Positions 49,316 to 60,062 of a DNA stretch of 64,000 nt are shown piece after piece. Origin of the DNA: a bacterium (GTDB lineage: Bacteria > Pseudomonadota > Alphaproteobacteria > Rhodobacterales > Rhodobacteraceae). The notes below the pieces were generated by a model, which had not been told where the DNA came from, ran no database searches, and saw only the letters and a program-made list of their open reading frames with translations. Each line of letters starts with the position of its first letter. Position 1 is the first letter of the stretch. The translations under genes and the position numbers were made by a program. The DNA is taken from contig WGOE01000002.1 of assembly GCA_016124195.1 (NCBI GenBank), forward strand, positions 310,001-374,000, given 5' to 3'.

Positions 49316-50957
49316 AATGGGCCTTGGCCTCGTAGAGGGTTTCGATGGAAATCGCGGTGAGCCCCTTGGTTTCGGCGTATTTTTCCGTGTTCCGCCGGGC
49401 CTTGCCGCGCACGAAGAAGGGGATCTTCTTCAGCTCGTTTTCGGCATCGGAGAGCCAGATGACGTTGCCGGCCCCGGTCTGGGTGTCTGGCGTCTGGGTG
49501 TCTGGCGTTTGGGTATCTGGCGTCTGGGTGTCTGGCGTCGGGACCGTCGTCAGGGTGGGGGCGGCCGCGACGGGCATCGAGCCCGTCTCGGCCGCAGCCG
49601 CCCCGGACGCTGCGCTGGCGGCTTCGGCGACGGCTTCCCGAGGTTTGTGCTGGGCGCCATGGTGGGAGGCGCCGGCCTCGTCGTGGAATTCGAAATCGTC
49701 GCGGAACATGTGGAGGAGGTGTTCCTCGAGACCCATCACCAGGGGATGTACCCAGGTGTCGAAGATGACATTGGCGCCTTCCCAGCCCATCTGCGGCGAA
49801 TAGCGGGCCGGGAAGTCCTGGACATGGACCGGGGCCGAGATCACGGCGCAGGGAATGCCGAGGCGCTTGCCGATGTGACGCTCCATCTGGGTGCCGAGGA
49901 TCATCTCGGGCTGCAGGGCGGCGATGGCGGCCTCGACCTCTAGGTAGTCGTCGGTGATCAGCGCCTCGACGCCGAAGGTCTTGGCCAGGGCGCGGATCGG
50001 GCGGGCCATTTCGCGGTTGAAGCAGCCGAGGCCTGCGACCTCGAACCCCATCTCGTCGCGGGCGATGCGGGCGCAGGCCGCGACATGGGTGCCGTCGCCG
50101 AAGAGGAACACACGCTTGGCCGTAAGATAGGTGCTGTCGACGCTGCGCGTCCACCACGGCAGGCGCAGGCGGCTCTCGTCGGTCGTGGCAGGCAGGCCGG
50201 TGATCTGCGCCACTTCGGCCAGGAAATCGCGGGTGGCGCCGACGCCGATCGGGACCGTCCTCGTGAAAGGTTGCTTGAGGTTCGTCTCCATCCAGCGGGC
50301 GGCGCTTTCGGCGTGTTCGGGATACATGAGCACGTTGAAATGGGCGGCCCCCATGCGGGCGATGTCGGAGGGCCGCGCGCCCATCGGCGCCACGACGTTC
50401 ACGCCGACGCCCATTTCGGCCAGCATCCGGGTCAGTTCGGTGATGTCGTCACGGTGGCGGAAGCCCAAGGCAGTGGGGCCGATCAGATTGCAGGTGATGT
50501 TCGCGGTGCGCTCGCAGGGCTTGGCGAGGTGGCGGACGATCTGCAGGAAGGTCTCATCCGTGCCGAAGCCTTCCTTGCGCTGATAAGAGGGCAGGTCGAG
50601 CGCGATTACCGGGATGCCGAGATCCATCGAGCCTGCGAGGCCCGCCGGATTGTCCTGGATCAGTTCGGCGGTGCAAGAGGCGCCGACGATGATCGCCTCG
50701 GGCTGAAAGCGCGCCACGGCGTCGCGGGCGGCGGTCTTGAAGAGCGTGGCGGTGTCGCCGCCCAGATCGCGGGCCTGAAAGGTCGTGTAGGTCACTGGCG
50801 GGCGGTGGTCGCGCCGCTCGATCATGGTGAAGAGGAGGTCAGCATAGGTGTCGCCCTGCGGGGCGTGCAGGACGTAGTGCAGGCCCTTCATCGCGGTGGC
50901 GACGCGCATCGCGCCGACATGCGGGGGGCCTTCGTAGGTCCAGAGTGTCAGCTTCAT
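49305..50957 (-). CDS. bchB: Dark protochlorophyllide reductase subunit B
   Basis: 550 residues from ATG 50957 ([17 protein letters not shown]). NifK-like subunit; Asp36 in APQGDTYAD matches the unusual aspartate ligand of the NB cluster. Main domain to about residue 430, then an Ala-rich linker with four PDTQT repeats, then the C-terminal protochlorophyllide-reductase domain (about 500-550). The linker is longer than usual. Confidence 0.97.
   Translation of the reverse strand: MKLTLWTYEGPPHVGAMRVATAMKGLHYVLHAPQGDTYADLLFTMIERRDHRPPVTYTTFQARDLGGDTATLFKTAARDAVARFQPEAIIVGASCTAELIQDNPAGLAGSMDLGIPVIALDLPSYQRKEGFGTDETFLQIVRHLAKPCERTANITCNLIGPTALGFRHRDDITELTRMLAEMGVGVNVVAPMGARPSDIARMGAAHFNVLMYPEHAESAARWMETNLKQPFTRTVPIGVGATRDFLAEVAQITGLPATTDESRLRLPWWTRSVDSTYLTAKRVFLFGDGTHVAACARIARDEMGFEVAGLGCFNREMARPIRALAKTFGVEALITDDYLEVEAAIAALQPEMILGTQMERHIGKRLGIPCAVISAPVHVQDFPARYSPQMGWEGANVIFDTWVHPLVMGLEEHLLHMFRDDFEFHDEAGASHHGAQHKPREAVAEAASAASGAAAAETGSMPVAAAPTLTTVPTPDTQTPDTQTPDTQTPDTQTGAGNVIWLSDAENELKKIPFFVRGKARRNTEKYAETKGLTAISIETLYEAKAHYAR
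49477..49536 (-). repeat. 15-bp tandem repeat inside bchB
   Basis: Four head-to-tail 15-base units (GTCTGGGTGTCTGGC on the plus strand; the third has two changes) coding for PDTQT four times in the BchB linker. Being a multiple of three, it can vary in copy number without breaking the frame. Confidence 0.9.
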
Positions 50958-50981
50958 GGCTGGCCCGCCAGTCCGGACGCC

Positions 50982-51037
50982 CCGGGGACGCTGTCCCCGG
51001 ACCCCTGGGGTATTTGGGAACAGATGAAATGGGAAAG
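50982..51037. repeat. Dispersed repeat copy, bchB-bchN gap
   Basis: 8-base hairpin CCGGGGAC / GTCCCCGG (50982-51000) followed by GTATTTGGGAACAGATGAAA (51010-51029). Same order of modules as at 39097. Confidence 0.65.
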
Positions 51038-51048
51038 TGCGGTCGCGG

Positions 51049-52832
<1,784 letters not shown>

Positions 52833-52865
52833 GACCTGTCTTTCAGACGACGTGTCCTGACCGCA

Positions 52866-52895
52866 ACCCTAGTCCCGCGATTCTTGATGTGTCAA
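52866..52895 (-). promoter_or_regulatory. Possible bchF promoter
   Basis: On the minus strand TTGACA (52895-52890), an 18-base spacer, then TAGGGT (52871-52866). The -35 sits inside the PpsR operator at 52890-52907. The -10 match is weak. Confidence 0.4.
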
Positions 52896-52907
52896 TCAAA
52901 ACTTACA
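52890..52907. promoter_or_regulatory. PpsR/CrtJ operator, bchF
   Basis: Exact TGT-N12-ACA (TGTCAA...CTTACA) upstream of bchF. The flanking TTGAT...ATCAA has 6, not 4, bases between halves, so I do not call it an FNR box. Confidence 0.75.
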
Positions 52908-53034
52908 CATTTGCGGTTGACACCCAGTGCAGACAGGCGCCGGTTTCGGTCAGGTCCTGCTGCACAAAATTCCGTGTATTATTATTTATTAACAACGCAT
53001 TGCAAAATGTTCCGGCTTCGTATATCAATCCAAG

Positions 53035-53052
53035 TGTCAATTTTCTTTGACA
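53035..53052. promoter_or_regulatory. PpsR/CrtJ operator, ppaA side
   Basis: Exact TGT-N12-ACA with long symmetry (TGTCAA...TTGACA), about 100 bases before ppaA. The rest of the 321-base bchF-ppaA gap is AT-rich and shows no gene. Confidence 0.75.
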
Positions 53053-53153
53053 ATGTGTCTGAGTTAAGGGAAGGTTGAGGCCAGGGATGACCCCGATCGT
53101 GCAGACAGGTTCGAGCCTCGGTCTCGCGGGTGACCCTTTGGGGGGCTGTCAGC

Positions 53154-53945
53154 ATGCAGGAATCCCAGCCGCGGGATCAGAACCATCTCGCACCGCAGGA
53201 TCTTCGTGGCGTCAGCCACTTTGCCTCCCAAGTCGTCTCGCTTCTGGCCGGCCGCAGCGCCCGCACCGTCAGCGAATTGCGCGAACCTTTGGTGGCGGGC
53301 CTGATTGCGGCCTCGCTGTCGGGCTCCAGGCACGCCTTTTCGGAATTGCTGGCCGAGGTGCGCCGGTCGCGGATCAGCCTGGCGGCGCTGGCGGATGTCT
53401 ATATCCCCGAGGCGGCGCGGCGCATGGGTCAGTCCTGGCTCGACGACGAAATGTCCTGGATGGACGTGACGATCGGGGTCGGGCGGATCCAGAGCCTGTT
53501 GCGCGAGATCGGCACGGCCTGGGTGGCGGATCAGGCCATCGACAGTGGTCACGGCACAGTGCTGCTTCTGGTGCCCGAACGCGAACAGCATACGCTTGGG
53601 CCGATGGTGGTGATGGGCCAGTTGCGGCGGTTTGGCGTTTCGGTCTGCCTCAGAGCGGCGCCCTCCTTCAACGAATTGCGCAATCTTGTGGCAACGCGGC
53701 ACTTCGACGGTGTCCTGATCTCGGCGGCGACGAAGGAACGGCTGGATTCGGTTGCGCGGACAGTTCAATTTCTCAAGACCCTCATGAGCGAACCCTGCCC
53801 GATCGTGGTGGGCGGGGCCGTCATGTCAAAAGTGGAGGATCCGGCGTCATGCACTGGGGCTGATTTCTCTTCCAATGACATCGGCGCGGCTCTTGAGGCG
53901 ATCGGCCTCAAGTTCGACGCCTCTTGCGTGCTCAGGCGCGCGTAA
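53154..53945 (+). CDS. ppaA: PpaA/AerR cobalamin-binding antirepressor
   Basis: 263 residues from ATG 53154; an in-frame GTG at 53130 allows a form eight residues longer. C-terminal B12-binding fold with PEREQHTLGP; His146 matches the light-dependent cobalamin ligand of AerR. It modulates PpsR, its neighbour, so that repression is lifted under light or low oxygen. Called aerR in R. capsulatus. Precedes ppsR by 37 bases. Confidence 0.92.
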   Translation: MQESQPRDQNHLAPQDLRGVSHFASQVVSLLAGRSARTVSELREPLVAGLIAASLSGSRHAFSELLAEVRRSRISLAALADVYIPEAARRMGQSWLDDEMSWMDVTIGVGRIQSLLREIGTAWVADQAIDSGHGTVLLLVPEREQHTLGPMVVMGQLRRFGVSVCLRAAPSFNELRNLVATRHFDGVLISAATKERLDSVARTVQFLKTLMSEPCPIVVGGAVMSKVEDPASCTGADFSSNDIGAALEAIGLKFDASCVLRRA

Positions 53946-53982
53946 CACACCGCTGTCCCGAACGGACGGGTGGGCGGCAAAA

Positions 53983-55410
53983 ATGGCGAAAGACCCGGTG
54001 AACACTGACACGAAACACTTACTTGCCGGCATGTCGATGCCGCTGGTCGATCCGGCGCTCTTGTCGCAAATTGTGGCGACAACCGCCGATATCTCGATTC
54101 TGGTGTCTGCCGCTGGCCGGGTCGAGGCTGTGCTGGTGAACCCGCATCATGCCGCCTTTGGGCAGTTGGACGACTGGACCGGGCGCCCGCTGATCGATCT
54201 TGTCACCGAGGAAAGCCGCGAGAAGGTGGATCGCCGGCTGGAACAGATCCGCAAGCCGGGTGCCAAGTCGCTGGCGGTCGAGGTGAACCACACAGGTCTG
54301 TCGATCTGGGAATTCCCGGTGCGCTATGCGCTGCACCTGCTGGGCAAGGATGGCAATGTGCTGATGCTGGGCCGCGACATGCGCCCGATTGCCGAAATGC
54401 AGCAACAGCTGGTGATGGCACAGATCGCGCTGGAGCGGGACTACGAAACCCAGCGCGAGATGGACACCCGCTACCGCGTCCTGATGGAGGCGACGCGCGA
54501 TGCGGTGGTGCTCTTGGCCATGAACAACGGCCGCATCGCCGACCTGAACGCCGCGGCCGCCCTGATGCTGGGGGGGACCCGGCAGGATCTGGTGGGCGCC
54601 GCCATAGCGCAGGAATTCGAAGGGCGCAGGCGGGGCGAGTTCCTTGAAAGCCTGACCAACATCGCCTCGGCCGATGCGGCCATTCCGGTCGAACTGATCG
54701 CCCGCCGCTCGCAGCGCAAGATCCGCGTGATCCCGCGCCTGTTCCGGGCCGCGGGCGAACGCCTGATGCTGTGCCGGCTTGAGGCGCATGAACAGATCAA
54801 CGCCGCCCAAAGCGAATCCAACGAAAGGCTAGAGCGGCTTTACGACGAGGGTGTCGATTCCATCGTTTTTCTGGATCAGGACGGCCTCATCACCGCCGGC
54901 AACGAGGCGTTCCTGAAGCTGACCGACAGCACCCATCTGGCCAATGTGCGCGGTCGCTCGCTCGCCGATTTTCTGGCGCGCGGCTTGGTGGACTTGCGGG
55001 TCATCCTCGACAATGCCAGACGGTCGCGCCAGTTGCGGCTTTATTCCACCAAGATCCTGAACGAGTTCAACGGCCAGATCCCGGTCGAGATTTCGGCGAC
55101 CTGGTTCAACGACCATCCGCGGCCGGGTTTCGGCCTGGTGATCCGCGACAGCAGCCGGGCCGATTTGTTGCGCCGACCGGGCTTTGGCACCGAAGACGGG
55201 ATGCGCGGTGTCATGGAACTGGTCGGGTCGTCGACACTCAAGGACATCGTGGCCGAAACCACCGATGTCGTCGAAAAGATGTGTATCCAGACCGCGGTCG
55301 AACTGACGCGCAACAACCGGCTTGCCGCGGCCGAGATGCTGGGCCTGTCGCGACAATCGCTTTATGTCAAATTGCGCAAGTTCGGTCTGCTGAGCAAGGA
55401 CGACGAATAG
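53983..55410 (+). CDS. ppsR: PpsR/CrtJ redox-responsive repressor
   Basis: 475 residues from ATG 53983. Three PAS-type regions (about 30-130, 160-265, 285-395) and a C-terminal FIS-type helix-turn-helix (NNRLAAAEMLGLSRQSLYVK). Only two cysteines, Cys264 and Cys434, match the redox pair known in PpsR/CrtJ, one in the PAS region and one in the HTH. It represses crt, bch and puc genes under oxygen by binding TGT-N12-ACA, of which ten are in this window. Known as crtJ in R. capsulatus. Confidence 0.96.
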   Translation: MAKDPVNTDTKHLLAGMSMPLVDPALLSQIVATTADISILVSAAGRVEAVLVNPHHAAFGQLDDWTGRPLIDLVTEESREKVDRRLEQIRKPGAKSLAVEVNHTGLSIWEFPVRYALHLLGKDGNVLMLGRDMRPIAEMQQQLVMAQIALERDYETQREMDTRYRVLMEATRDAVVLLAMNNGRIADLNAAAALMLGGTRQDLVGAAIAQEFEGRRRGEFLESLTNIASADAAIPVELIARRSQRKIRVIPRLFRAAGERLMLCRLEAHEQINAAQSESNERLERLYDEGVDSIVFLDQDGLITAGNEAFLKLTDSTHLANVRGRSLADFLARGLVDLRVILDNARRSRQLRLYSTKILNEFNGQIPVEISATWFNDHPRPGFGLVIRDSSRADLLRRPGFGTEDGMRGVMELVGSSTLKDIVAETTDVVEKMCIQTAVELTRNNRLAAAEMLGLSRQSLYVKLRKFGLLSKDDE

Positions 55411-55433
55411 GACTTCGTCGTTCTTTTGTTTGC

Positions 55434-55467
55434 AAAAAGCGCCTCACATCGTGGGGCGCTTTTTTGT
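55434..55467 (+). terminator. ppsR terminator
   Basis: AAAAAGCGCCTCAC pairs with GTGGGGCGCTTTTT (one G-T pair), loop ATC, followed by T-rich sequence. Strong rho-independent terminator. Confidence 0.9.
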
Positions 55468-55493
55468 TTTCTTCAATGTCATCTGGTGCGAAT

Positions 55494-55507
55494 TTGATCT
55501 GTGTCAA
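55494..55507. promoter_or_regulatory. FNR-like box before bchE
   Basis: TTGATCTGTGTCAA, one change from TTGAT-N4-ATCAA. BchE works without oxygen, so FnrL activation fits. It overlaps the PpsR operator at 55502 by six bases. Confidence 0.65.
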
Positions 55508-55519
55508 CTCTGATGGACA
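55502..55519. promoter_or_regulatory. PpsR/CrtJ operator, bchE
   Basis: Exact TGT-N12-ACA (TGTCAA...TGGACA), 40 bases before the bchE start and overlapping the FNR-like box. Confidence 0.75.
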
Positions 55520-55559
55520 TTTTGTGTGTCACTTTTTTTGAAAACCATTGGAGGATGTC

Positions 55560-57227
55560 ATGCGGATTCTGTTCGTCCATCCCAACTATCATTCCGGCGG
55601 GGCCGAGATTGCGGGGACCTGGCCGCCGGCTTGGGTCGCCTACCTTGCCGGTTCGCTGAAGGCTGCGGGGTTCGACGACATCCACTTCATCGACGCGATG
55701 ACGGGTAACGTCTCGGCCGCTGACCTGCGGCAGAGGATGATCGAGCTTGCCCCGGACGTGGTGGGCACCACCGCCATCACCCCCGCGATCTATGAGGCGG
55801 AAGCGGTGCTGAAGATCGCGCAAGAGGTGGCACCGCTGGCTCTGCGCGTCCTGGGCGGCATCCACGCGACCTTCATGTACCGCCAGGTCCTGTCCGAGGC
55901 GCCCTGGGTCGACGTGATCGTGCGCGGCGAGGGCGAAGAGATCCTGACCGAACTGATGCAGGCCGTGCAGGCCGGGCGCTGGCCCGCCGACCGGGGGCGC
56001 ATCAAGGGGCTGGCCTTTCTGGACGGAACCGAGATTGCCGCGACCCCCGCCGCCTCGACGGTCAAGAACCTCGATGCGATCGACCCGGACTGGACCATCC
56101 TTGACTGGTCGAAATACCTCTACACCCCCTTGGGCGTGCGAGTGGCCATCCCCAACATGGCGCGCGGCTGCCCCTTCACCTGCAGCTTTTGCAGCCAGTG
56201 GAAGTTCTGGCGCGACTACCGGGTGCGCGACCCGAAAAAGGTCGCGGACGAGATCGAACGGCTGGTCAATGACCATCAGGTTGGTTTTTTCATACTCGCG
56301 GACGAGGAACCCACGATCAACCGCCGGAAATTCATCGAATTCTGTCAGGAGCTGATCGACCGCGGCCTGAACGAGCGGGTCAAATGGGGCATCAACACCC
56401 GCGTCACCGACATCTACCGTGACCGCGAGCTGTTGAAGTTCTTCCGCCAGGCCGGGCTCGTCCATGTCTCGCTGGGCACCGAGGCCGCGGCACAGTTGAA
56501 GCTCGACCAGTTCAACAAGGAAACCACCGTCGCCCAGAACAAGGAGGCGATCCGCCTCTTGCGCGAGGCTGACATCTTCGTCGAGGCGCAGTTCATCGTG
56601 GGGTTGGACAACGAGACGCCGCAGACGCTGGAGGATACGTTCCAGATGGCCTGGGACTGGCAGCCCGACCTTGCCAACTGGGCGATGTACACGCCCTGGC
56701 CCTTCACCCCGCTGTTTCAGGAATTGCGCGATCAGGTCGAGGTTTTCGATTTCTCGAAATACAACTTCGTCACGCCAATCATGAAGCCCGCCGCCATGAC
56801 GCGGGGCGAGTTGCTGGATGGCGTGATGAAGAACTACCGCCGCTTTTACATGCGAAAGGCGCTGTTCCATTACCCTTGGCGCGGCACCGGCTTCCGGCGC
56901 AAATACCTGCTGGGCTGTCTCAAGGCGTTTCTCAAGGCCGGGGTGGGGCGGACCTTCTACGACCTCGGCAAGGCGGGCTACTGGGGGCCGCAGACCAAGG
57001 GCAAGGTCGATTTCCACTTCGACACGACCCGCACGATTGCCGAGGCGCAGATGGCCGACTGGGACTCCACCGCCGACAAGGCCGCCCGCGCCCGTGAACG
57101 CCAGGAGGCGGTGCGCGCCCAGGGCAAGGCGCGCGCGGCCGAACGCAAGGCCTTCAAGTTGCCCGAAGAGGCGGCGCCGATGGCCTGCGGCGGCGGCACC
57201 CGGCAGATGACCGATCCGGTGGAGTGA
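55560..57227 (+). CDS. bchE: Anaerobic Mg-protoporphyrin ester cyclase
   Basis: 555 residues from ATG 55560 (GGAGG just upstream). N-terminal B12-binding-like domain, then a radical SAM domain with the CxxxCxxC cluster Cys204, Cys208, Cys211 (CPFTCSFC). Makes ring E using water instead of O2 under anoxia. First gene of bchEJG-bch2-bchP-idi-bciA; its control region holds FNR-like and PpsR sites. Confidence 0.97.
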   Translation: MRILFVHPNYHSGGAEIAGTWPPAWVAYLAGSLKAAGFDDIHFIDAMTGNVSAADLRQRMIELAPDVVGTTAITPAIYEAEAVLKIAQEVAPLALRVLGGIHATFMYRQVLSEAPWVDVIVRGEGEEILTELMQAVQAGRWPADRGRIKGLAFLDGTEIAATPAASTVKNLDAIDPDWTILDWSKYLYTPLGVRVAIPNMARGCPFTCSFCSQWKFWRDYRVRDPKKVADEIERLVNDHQVGFFILADEEPTINRRKFIEFCQELIDRGLNERVKWGINTRVTDIYRDRELLKFFRQAGLVHVSLGTEAAAQLKLDQFNKETTVAQNKEAIRLLREADIFVEAQFIVGLDNETPQTLEDTFQMAWDWQPDLANWAMYTPWPFTPLFQELRDQVEVFDFSKYNFVTPIMKPAAMTRGELLDGVMKNYRRFYMRKALFHYPWRGTGFRRKYLLGCLKAFLKAGVGRTFYDLGKAGYWGPQTKGKVDFHFDTTRTIAEAQMADWDSTADKAARARERQEAVRAQGKARAAERKAFKLPEEAAPMACGGGTRQMTDPVE

Positions 57228-57826
57228 TGGACGGCGGCCATCCCGACCTCGCCCGCATCGGGCCCAATGCCATCCTGCAACTGGTTCCTGTATTAGACCG
57301 CGCGCTCGGGCCGCGTGCGCGGGGCGGGCTTTTCGTGCAGGCCGGTGTGGTGCTGCCGCCGCCCGATGCCGGCATGCTGCCCGAGGCCGAGGTGACCGCC
57401 CTGCATCGGGCGCTCTGGTTCTGGTTGCCGACGCTGGCCCCCGGTCTGTTGCGGGATGCCGGGCTTGCAACCGGGGATTACATCCTTGCCCATCGGATTC
57501 CGGCGCTGGCGCAGCGGGCGATCCGCCCGATGCCTGCGCCCCTGGCCGCCCGCATCTTGGCAGGCGCGATTGCCCGCCATGCCTGGACCTTTGCCGGATC
57601 GGGCCGTTTTACCGTCGAAAGCTTTCGGCCGCTGACCTTTGCCATCGCCGCCAACCCGATGGCCACAGGGCCGGCGCGCGGCGTCTCGTGCCACTGGCAT
57701 GCCGCGGTGTTCGAGCGGCTCTTCTCTGCACTGGTCTGGCCCCGGGTACGCGTGGTCGAGACCGCCTGCTGCGCCGCGGGTGACCCCGCCTGCCGCTTCG
57801 AGATCAGGTGCGAAATCCGGGCTTGA
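57227..57826 (+). CDS. bchJ: BchJ
   Basis: 199 residues from ATG 57227 (TGATG overlap with bchE). C-terminal V4R domain (VETACCAAGDPACRFEIRC). Once called the 4-vinyl reductase; now thought to be accessory, for example in handling divinyl pigment, since BciA does the reduction. Both genes occur here. Confidence 0.9.
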   Translation: MDGGHPDLARIGPNAILQLVPVLDRALGPRARGGLFVQAGVVLPPPDAGMLPEAEVTALHRALWFWLPTLAPGLLRDAGLATGDYILAHRIPALAQRAIRPMPAPLAARILAGAIARHAWTFAGSGRFTVESFRPLTFAIAANPMATGPARGVSCHWHAAVFERLFSALVWPRVRVVETACCAAGDPACRFEIRCEIRA

Positions 57827-57838
57827 TCGACTCGAGAA

Positions 57839-57856
57839 TGTAAGGCAAAGTTGACA
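57839..57856. promoter_or_regulatory. PpsR/CrtJ operator at bchG start
   Basis: Exact TGT-N12-ACA (TGTAAG...TTGACA), ending one base before the bchG ATG. It lies in the 31-base gap after bchJ. Confidence 0.6.
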
Positions 57857-57857
57857 C

Positions 57858-58763
57858 ATGAGTGTATCATCCGTCTTACACCGCTCCACCGTCCCGCAGC
57901 CGAAAGCCATGCTGGAGCTGATCAAGCCCATCACCTGGTTTCCGCCGATGTGGGCTTATCTTTGTGGCATCGTCTCGGTCGGGGTGCCGATCTGGCCGAA
58001 CTGGCCCCTGGTCGTGCTGGGGGTGATCCTTGCAGGGCCCGTGGTTTGCGGCATGAGCCAAGCCGCCAATGACTGGTGCGACCGCCATGTCGATGCTGTC
58101 AACGAGCCACACCGCCCCATCCCCTCGGGGCGCATCCCGGGGCGTTGGGGGCTCTGGATCGCGCTGGCCATGTCGGTTCTGTCGCTGGCGCTTGGGGCGC
58201 TTCTGGGGACCTGGGGCTTTGCCGCCACCGGGGTGGGCGTGGCCGCGGCCTGGGCCTATTCTGCCGAGCCTGTCCGTCTGAAACGGTCGGGCTGGTGGGG
58301 GCCGGGACTGGTGGGCCTGTGCTACGAGGGTCTGCCCTGGTTCACCGGGGCGGCCGTGCTGTCGCAGACCTTGCCGAGCTTTCAGGTCTGCACCATGGCG
58401 CTGCTTTACGCCTTTGGCGCGCATGGCATCATGACGCTCAACGATTTCAAGGCGCTGGAGGGTGACCGCCAGCATGGTGTGCGCTCGCTGCCTGTGACAC
58501 TCGGCCCCGAGGTCGCCGCGCGCGTCGCCTGCACGGTGATGGGGCTGGCGCAGGCGCTGGTGATCGCCCTCCTCGTGATCTGGGGCCGGCCTTACCACGC
58601 GATTTTCGTCGGCCTGCTGCTGATCGGGCAGGTCCGGGCCATGGCCACGCTTCTGGCCGACCCCAAGGGCAAGGCGCCCTGGTACAACGCCACCGGCATC
58701 GCGATGTATGTCAGCGGCATGATGATTGCAGCCTTTGCGCTGCGCGGAGTAGGAGGCCTGTGA
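57858..58763 (+). CDS. bchG: Bacteriochlorophyll synthase
   Basis: 301 residues, UbiA-type prenyltransferase with eight or nine helices. Asp-rich motifs NDWCDRHVDAVNEP (about 73) and NDFKALEGD. Attaches geranylgeranyl or phytyl to bacteriochlorophyllide. The N-terminus MSVSSVLHRSTVPQPK fits the family, yet there is no good ribosome site before 57858. Confidence 0.96.
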   Translation: MSVSSVLHRSTVPQPKAMLELIKPITWFPPMWAYLCGIVSVGVPIWPNWPLVVLGVILAGPVVCGMSQAANDWCDRHVDAVNEPHRPIPSGRIPGRWGLWIALAMSVLSLALGALLGTWGFAATGVGVAAAWAYSAEPVRLKRSGWWGPGLVGLCYEGLPWFTGAAVLSQTLPSFQVCTMALLYAFGAHGIMTLNDFKALEGDRQHGVRSLPVTLGPEVAARVACTVMGLAQALVIALLVIWGRPYHAIFVGLLLIGQVRAMATLLADPKGKAPWYNATGIAMYVSGMMIAAFALRGVGGL

Positions 58764-60061
58764 TGCGGCATCTGTCATGGATTTCGATCTTTCGGCTGGG
58801 TCTGGTGCAACTGTGCCTTGGTGCGATCGTTGTCCTGACCACCTCGACGCTGAACCGGTTGATGGTGGTGGAACTGGCCTTGCCGGCGCTGCTGCCGGGC
58901 TTGCTGGTCGGCCTGCATTATGCCGTGCAGATGTCGCGGCCAACCTGGGGCTACCGCTCTGACACCGGCGGCAGGCGCACGCGGTTCATCGTGCTGGGCA
59001 TGGCGGCGCTGGCGCTGGGCGGATTTCTGGCCGCGCTGGGCTTTGTGCTGATGGCGCAGGCCTTCGTGCCGGGCCTTGTGCTGTCGATCCTGGCCTATGT
59101 GATGATCGGGGCAGGGGTGGGCGCATCGGGCACTTCGCTGCTGGCGCTGTTGGCCACGGCCACGCATCCGCGGCGCCGGGCCGCGGCGGCGACGATCACC
59201 TGGCTGATGATGATCTTTGGCATCGCGGTGACGGCCACGGTGGTGGGCCGCGCGCTCGACCCCTATTCACCCGCGCTACTGCTGAAGCTGGTGGCGCTGG
59301 TCGCGGTGCTGGCCGTCACGGTGACCGGCCTTGCGGTCTGGGGGATCGAGGCGCGCCATGCCGGCACGATCGAGCCCGCCGCCGCTGCCCTGCCGCTGCG
59401 CGAGGGCCTGGCCGAGATCTGGGCCGAACCCCGGGCGCGCAACTTCACCCTCTTCATCTTTCTGTCGATGGTCGCCTATTTCATGCAGGAGCTGATCCTC
59501 GAGCCCTATGCCGGCCTTGCCTTCGGGCTGACGCCGGGCCAGACCACCCAGCTTTCCGGCGCGCAGAACGGCGGCGTGTTCTTTGGAATGCTGACGGTGG
59601 GCATTGCCGCGACCGGGCTGCGGCTCGGCTCGCTTCGGGCCTGGGTCATGGCGGGCTGTGCCGGTTCGGCGGCGGCCCTTGTGACCATCGCCATGGCCGG
59701 GCAGATGGCCGGTGGCGCCGCGGTGATCCAGCCCGCCACCATGGCTTTGGGCTTTTTCAACGGCATGTTCGCGGTCGCGGCCATCGGCGCCATGATGGCG
59801 CTGGCCGGCGAGGGCCGCGAGGCGCGCGAGGGCACGCGGATGGGTCTTTGGGGCGGGGCGCAGGCCATCGCGGCGGGCCTCGGCGGCGTGCTTGGCGCGG
59901 GCGCGGTCGACCTCGCCCGCCATTTCACCGATGCGGCCAACGCCTTCGGCATGGTCTTCGTGGCCGAGGCGGGCCTTTTCCTCATCGCCACCGTGATGGC
60001 GGCGCAGATCATCGAGGGGCGGCGCCGGCCCGCCATCGGCAACCTGGTTCCGGGAGAGTAG
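58763..60061 (+). CDS. PucC/LhaA-family MFS protein (Bch2)
   Basis: 432 residues from ATG 58763, with AGGAGG upstream and overlap with the bchG stop. Twelve membrane helices, paralogue of LhaA (44090). Located between bchG and bchP as orf428/bch2 in Rhodobacter; role is probably delivery of new pigment to assembly. Exact function not established. Confidence 0.88.
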   Translation: MRHLSWISIFRLGLVQLCLGAIVVLTTSTLNRLMVVELALPALLPGLLVGLHYAVQMSRPTWGYRSDTGGRRTRFIVLGMAALALGGFLAALGFVLMAQAFVPGLVLSILAYVMIGAGVGASGTSLLALLATATHPRRRAAAATITWLMMIFGIAVTATVVGRALDPYSPALLLKLVALVAVLAVTVTGLAVWGIEARHAGTIEPAAAALPLREGLAEIWAEPRARNFTLFIFLSMVAYFMQELILEPYAGLAFGLTPGQTTQLSGAQNGGVFFGMLTVGIAATGLRLGSLRAWVMAGCAGSAAALVTIAMAGQMAGGAAVIQPATMALGFFNGMFAVAAIGAMMALAGEGREAREGTRMGLWGGAQAIAAGLGGVLGAGAVDLARHFTDAANAFGMVFVAEAGLFLIATVMAAQIIEGRRRPAIGNLVPGE

Positions 60062-60062
60062 C

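Noticed and set aside
52885-52901. TTGAT...ATCAA near bchF as an FNR box
   Set aside because: The half-sites are six bases apart, not four, and the sequence is already accounted for by the PpsR operator.
53087-53863. Alternative plus-strand frame over ppaA beginning at ATG 53087
   Set aside because: Its product has no family features, while the overlapping PpaA frame has the B12 motif and proper neighbours.
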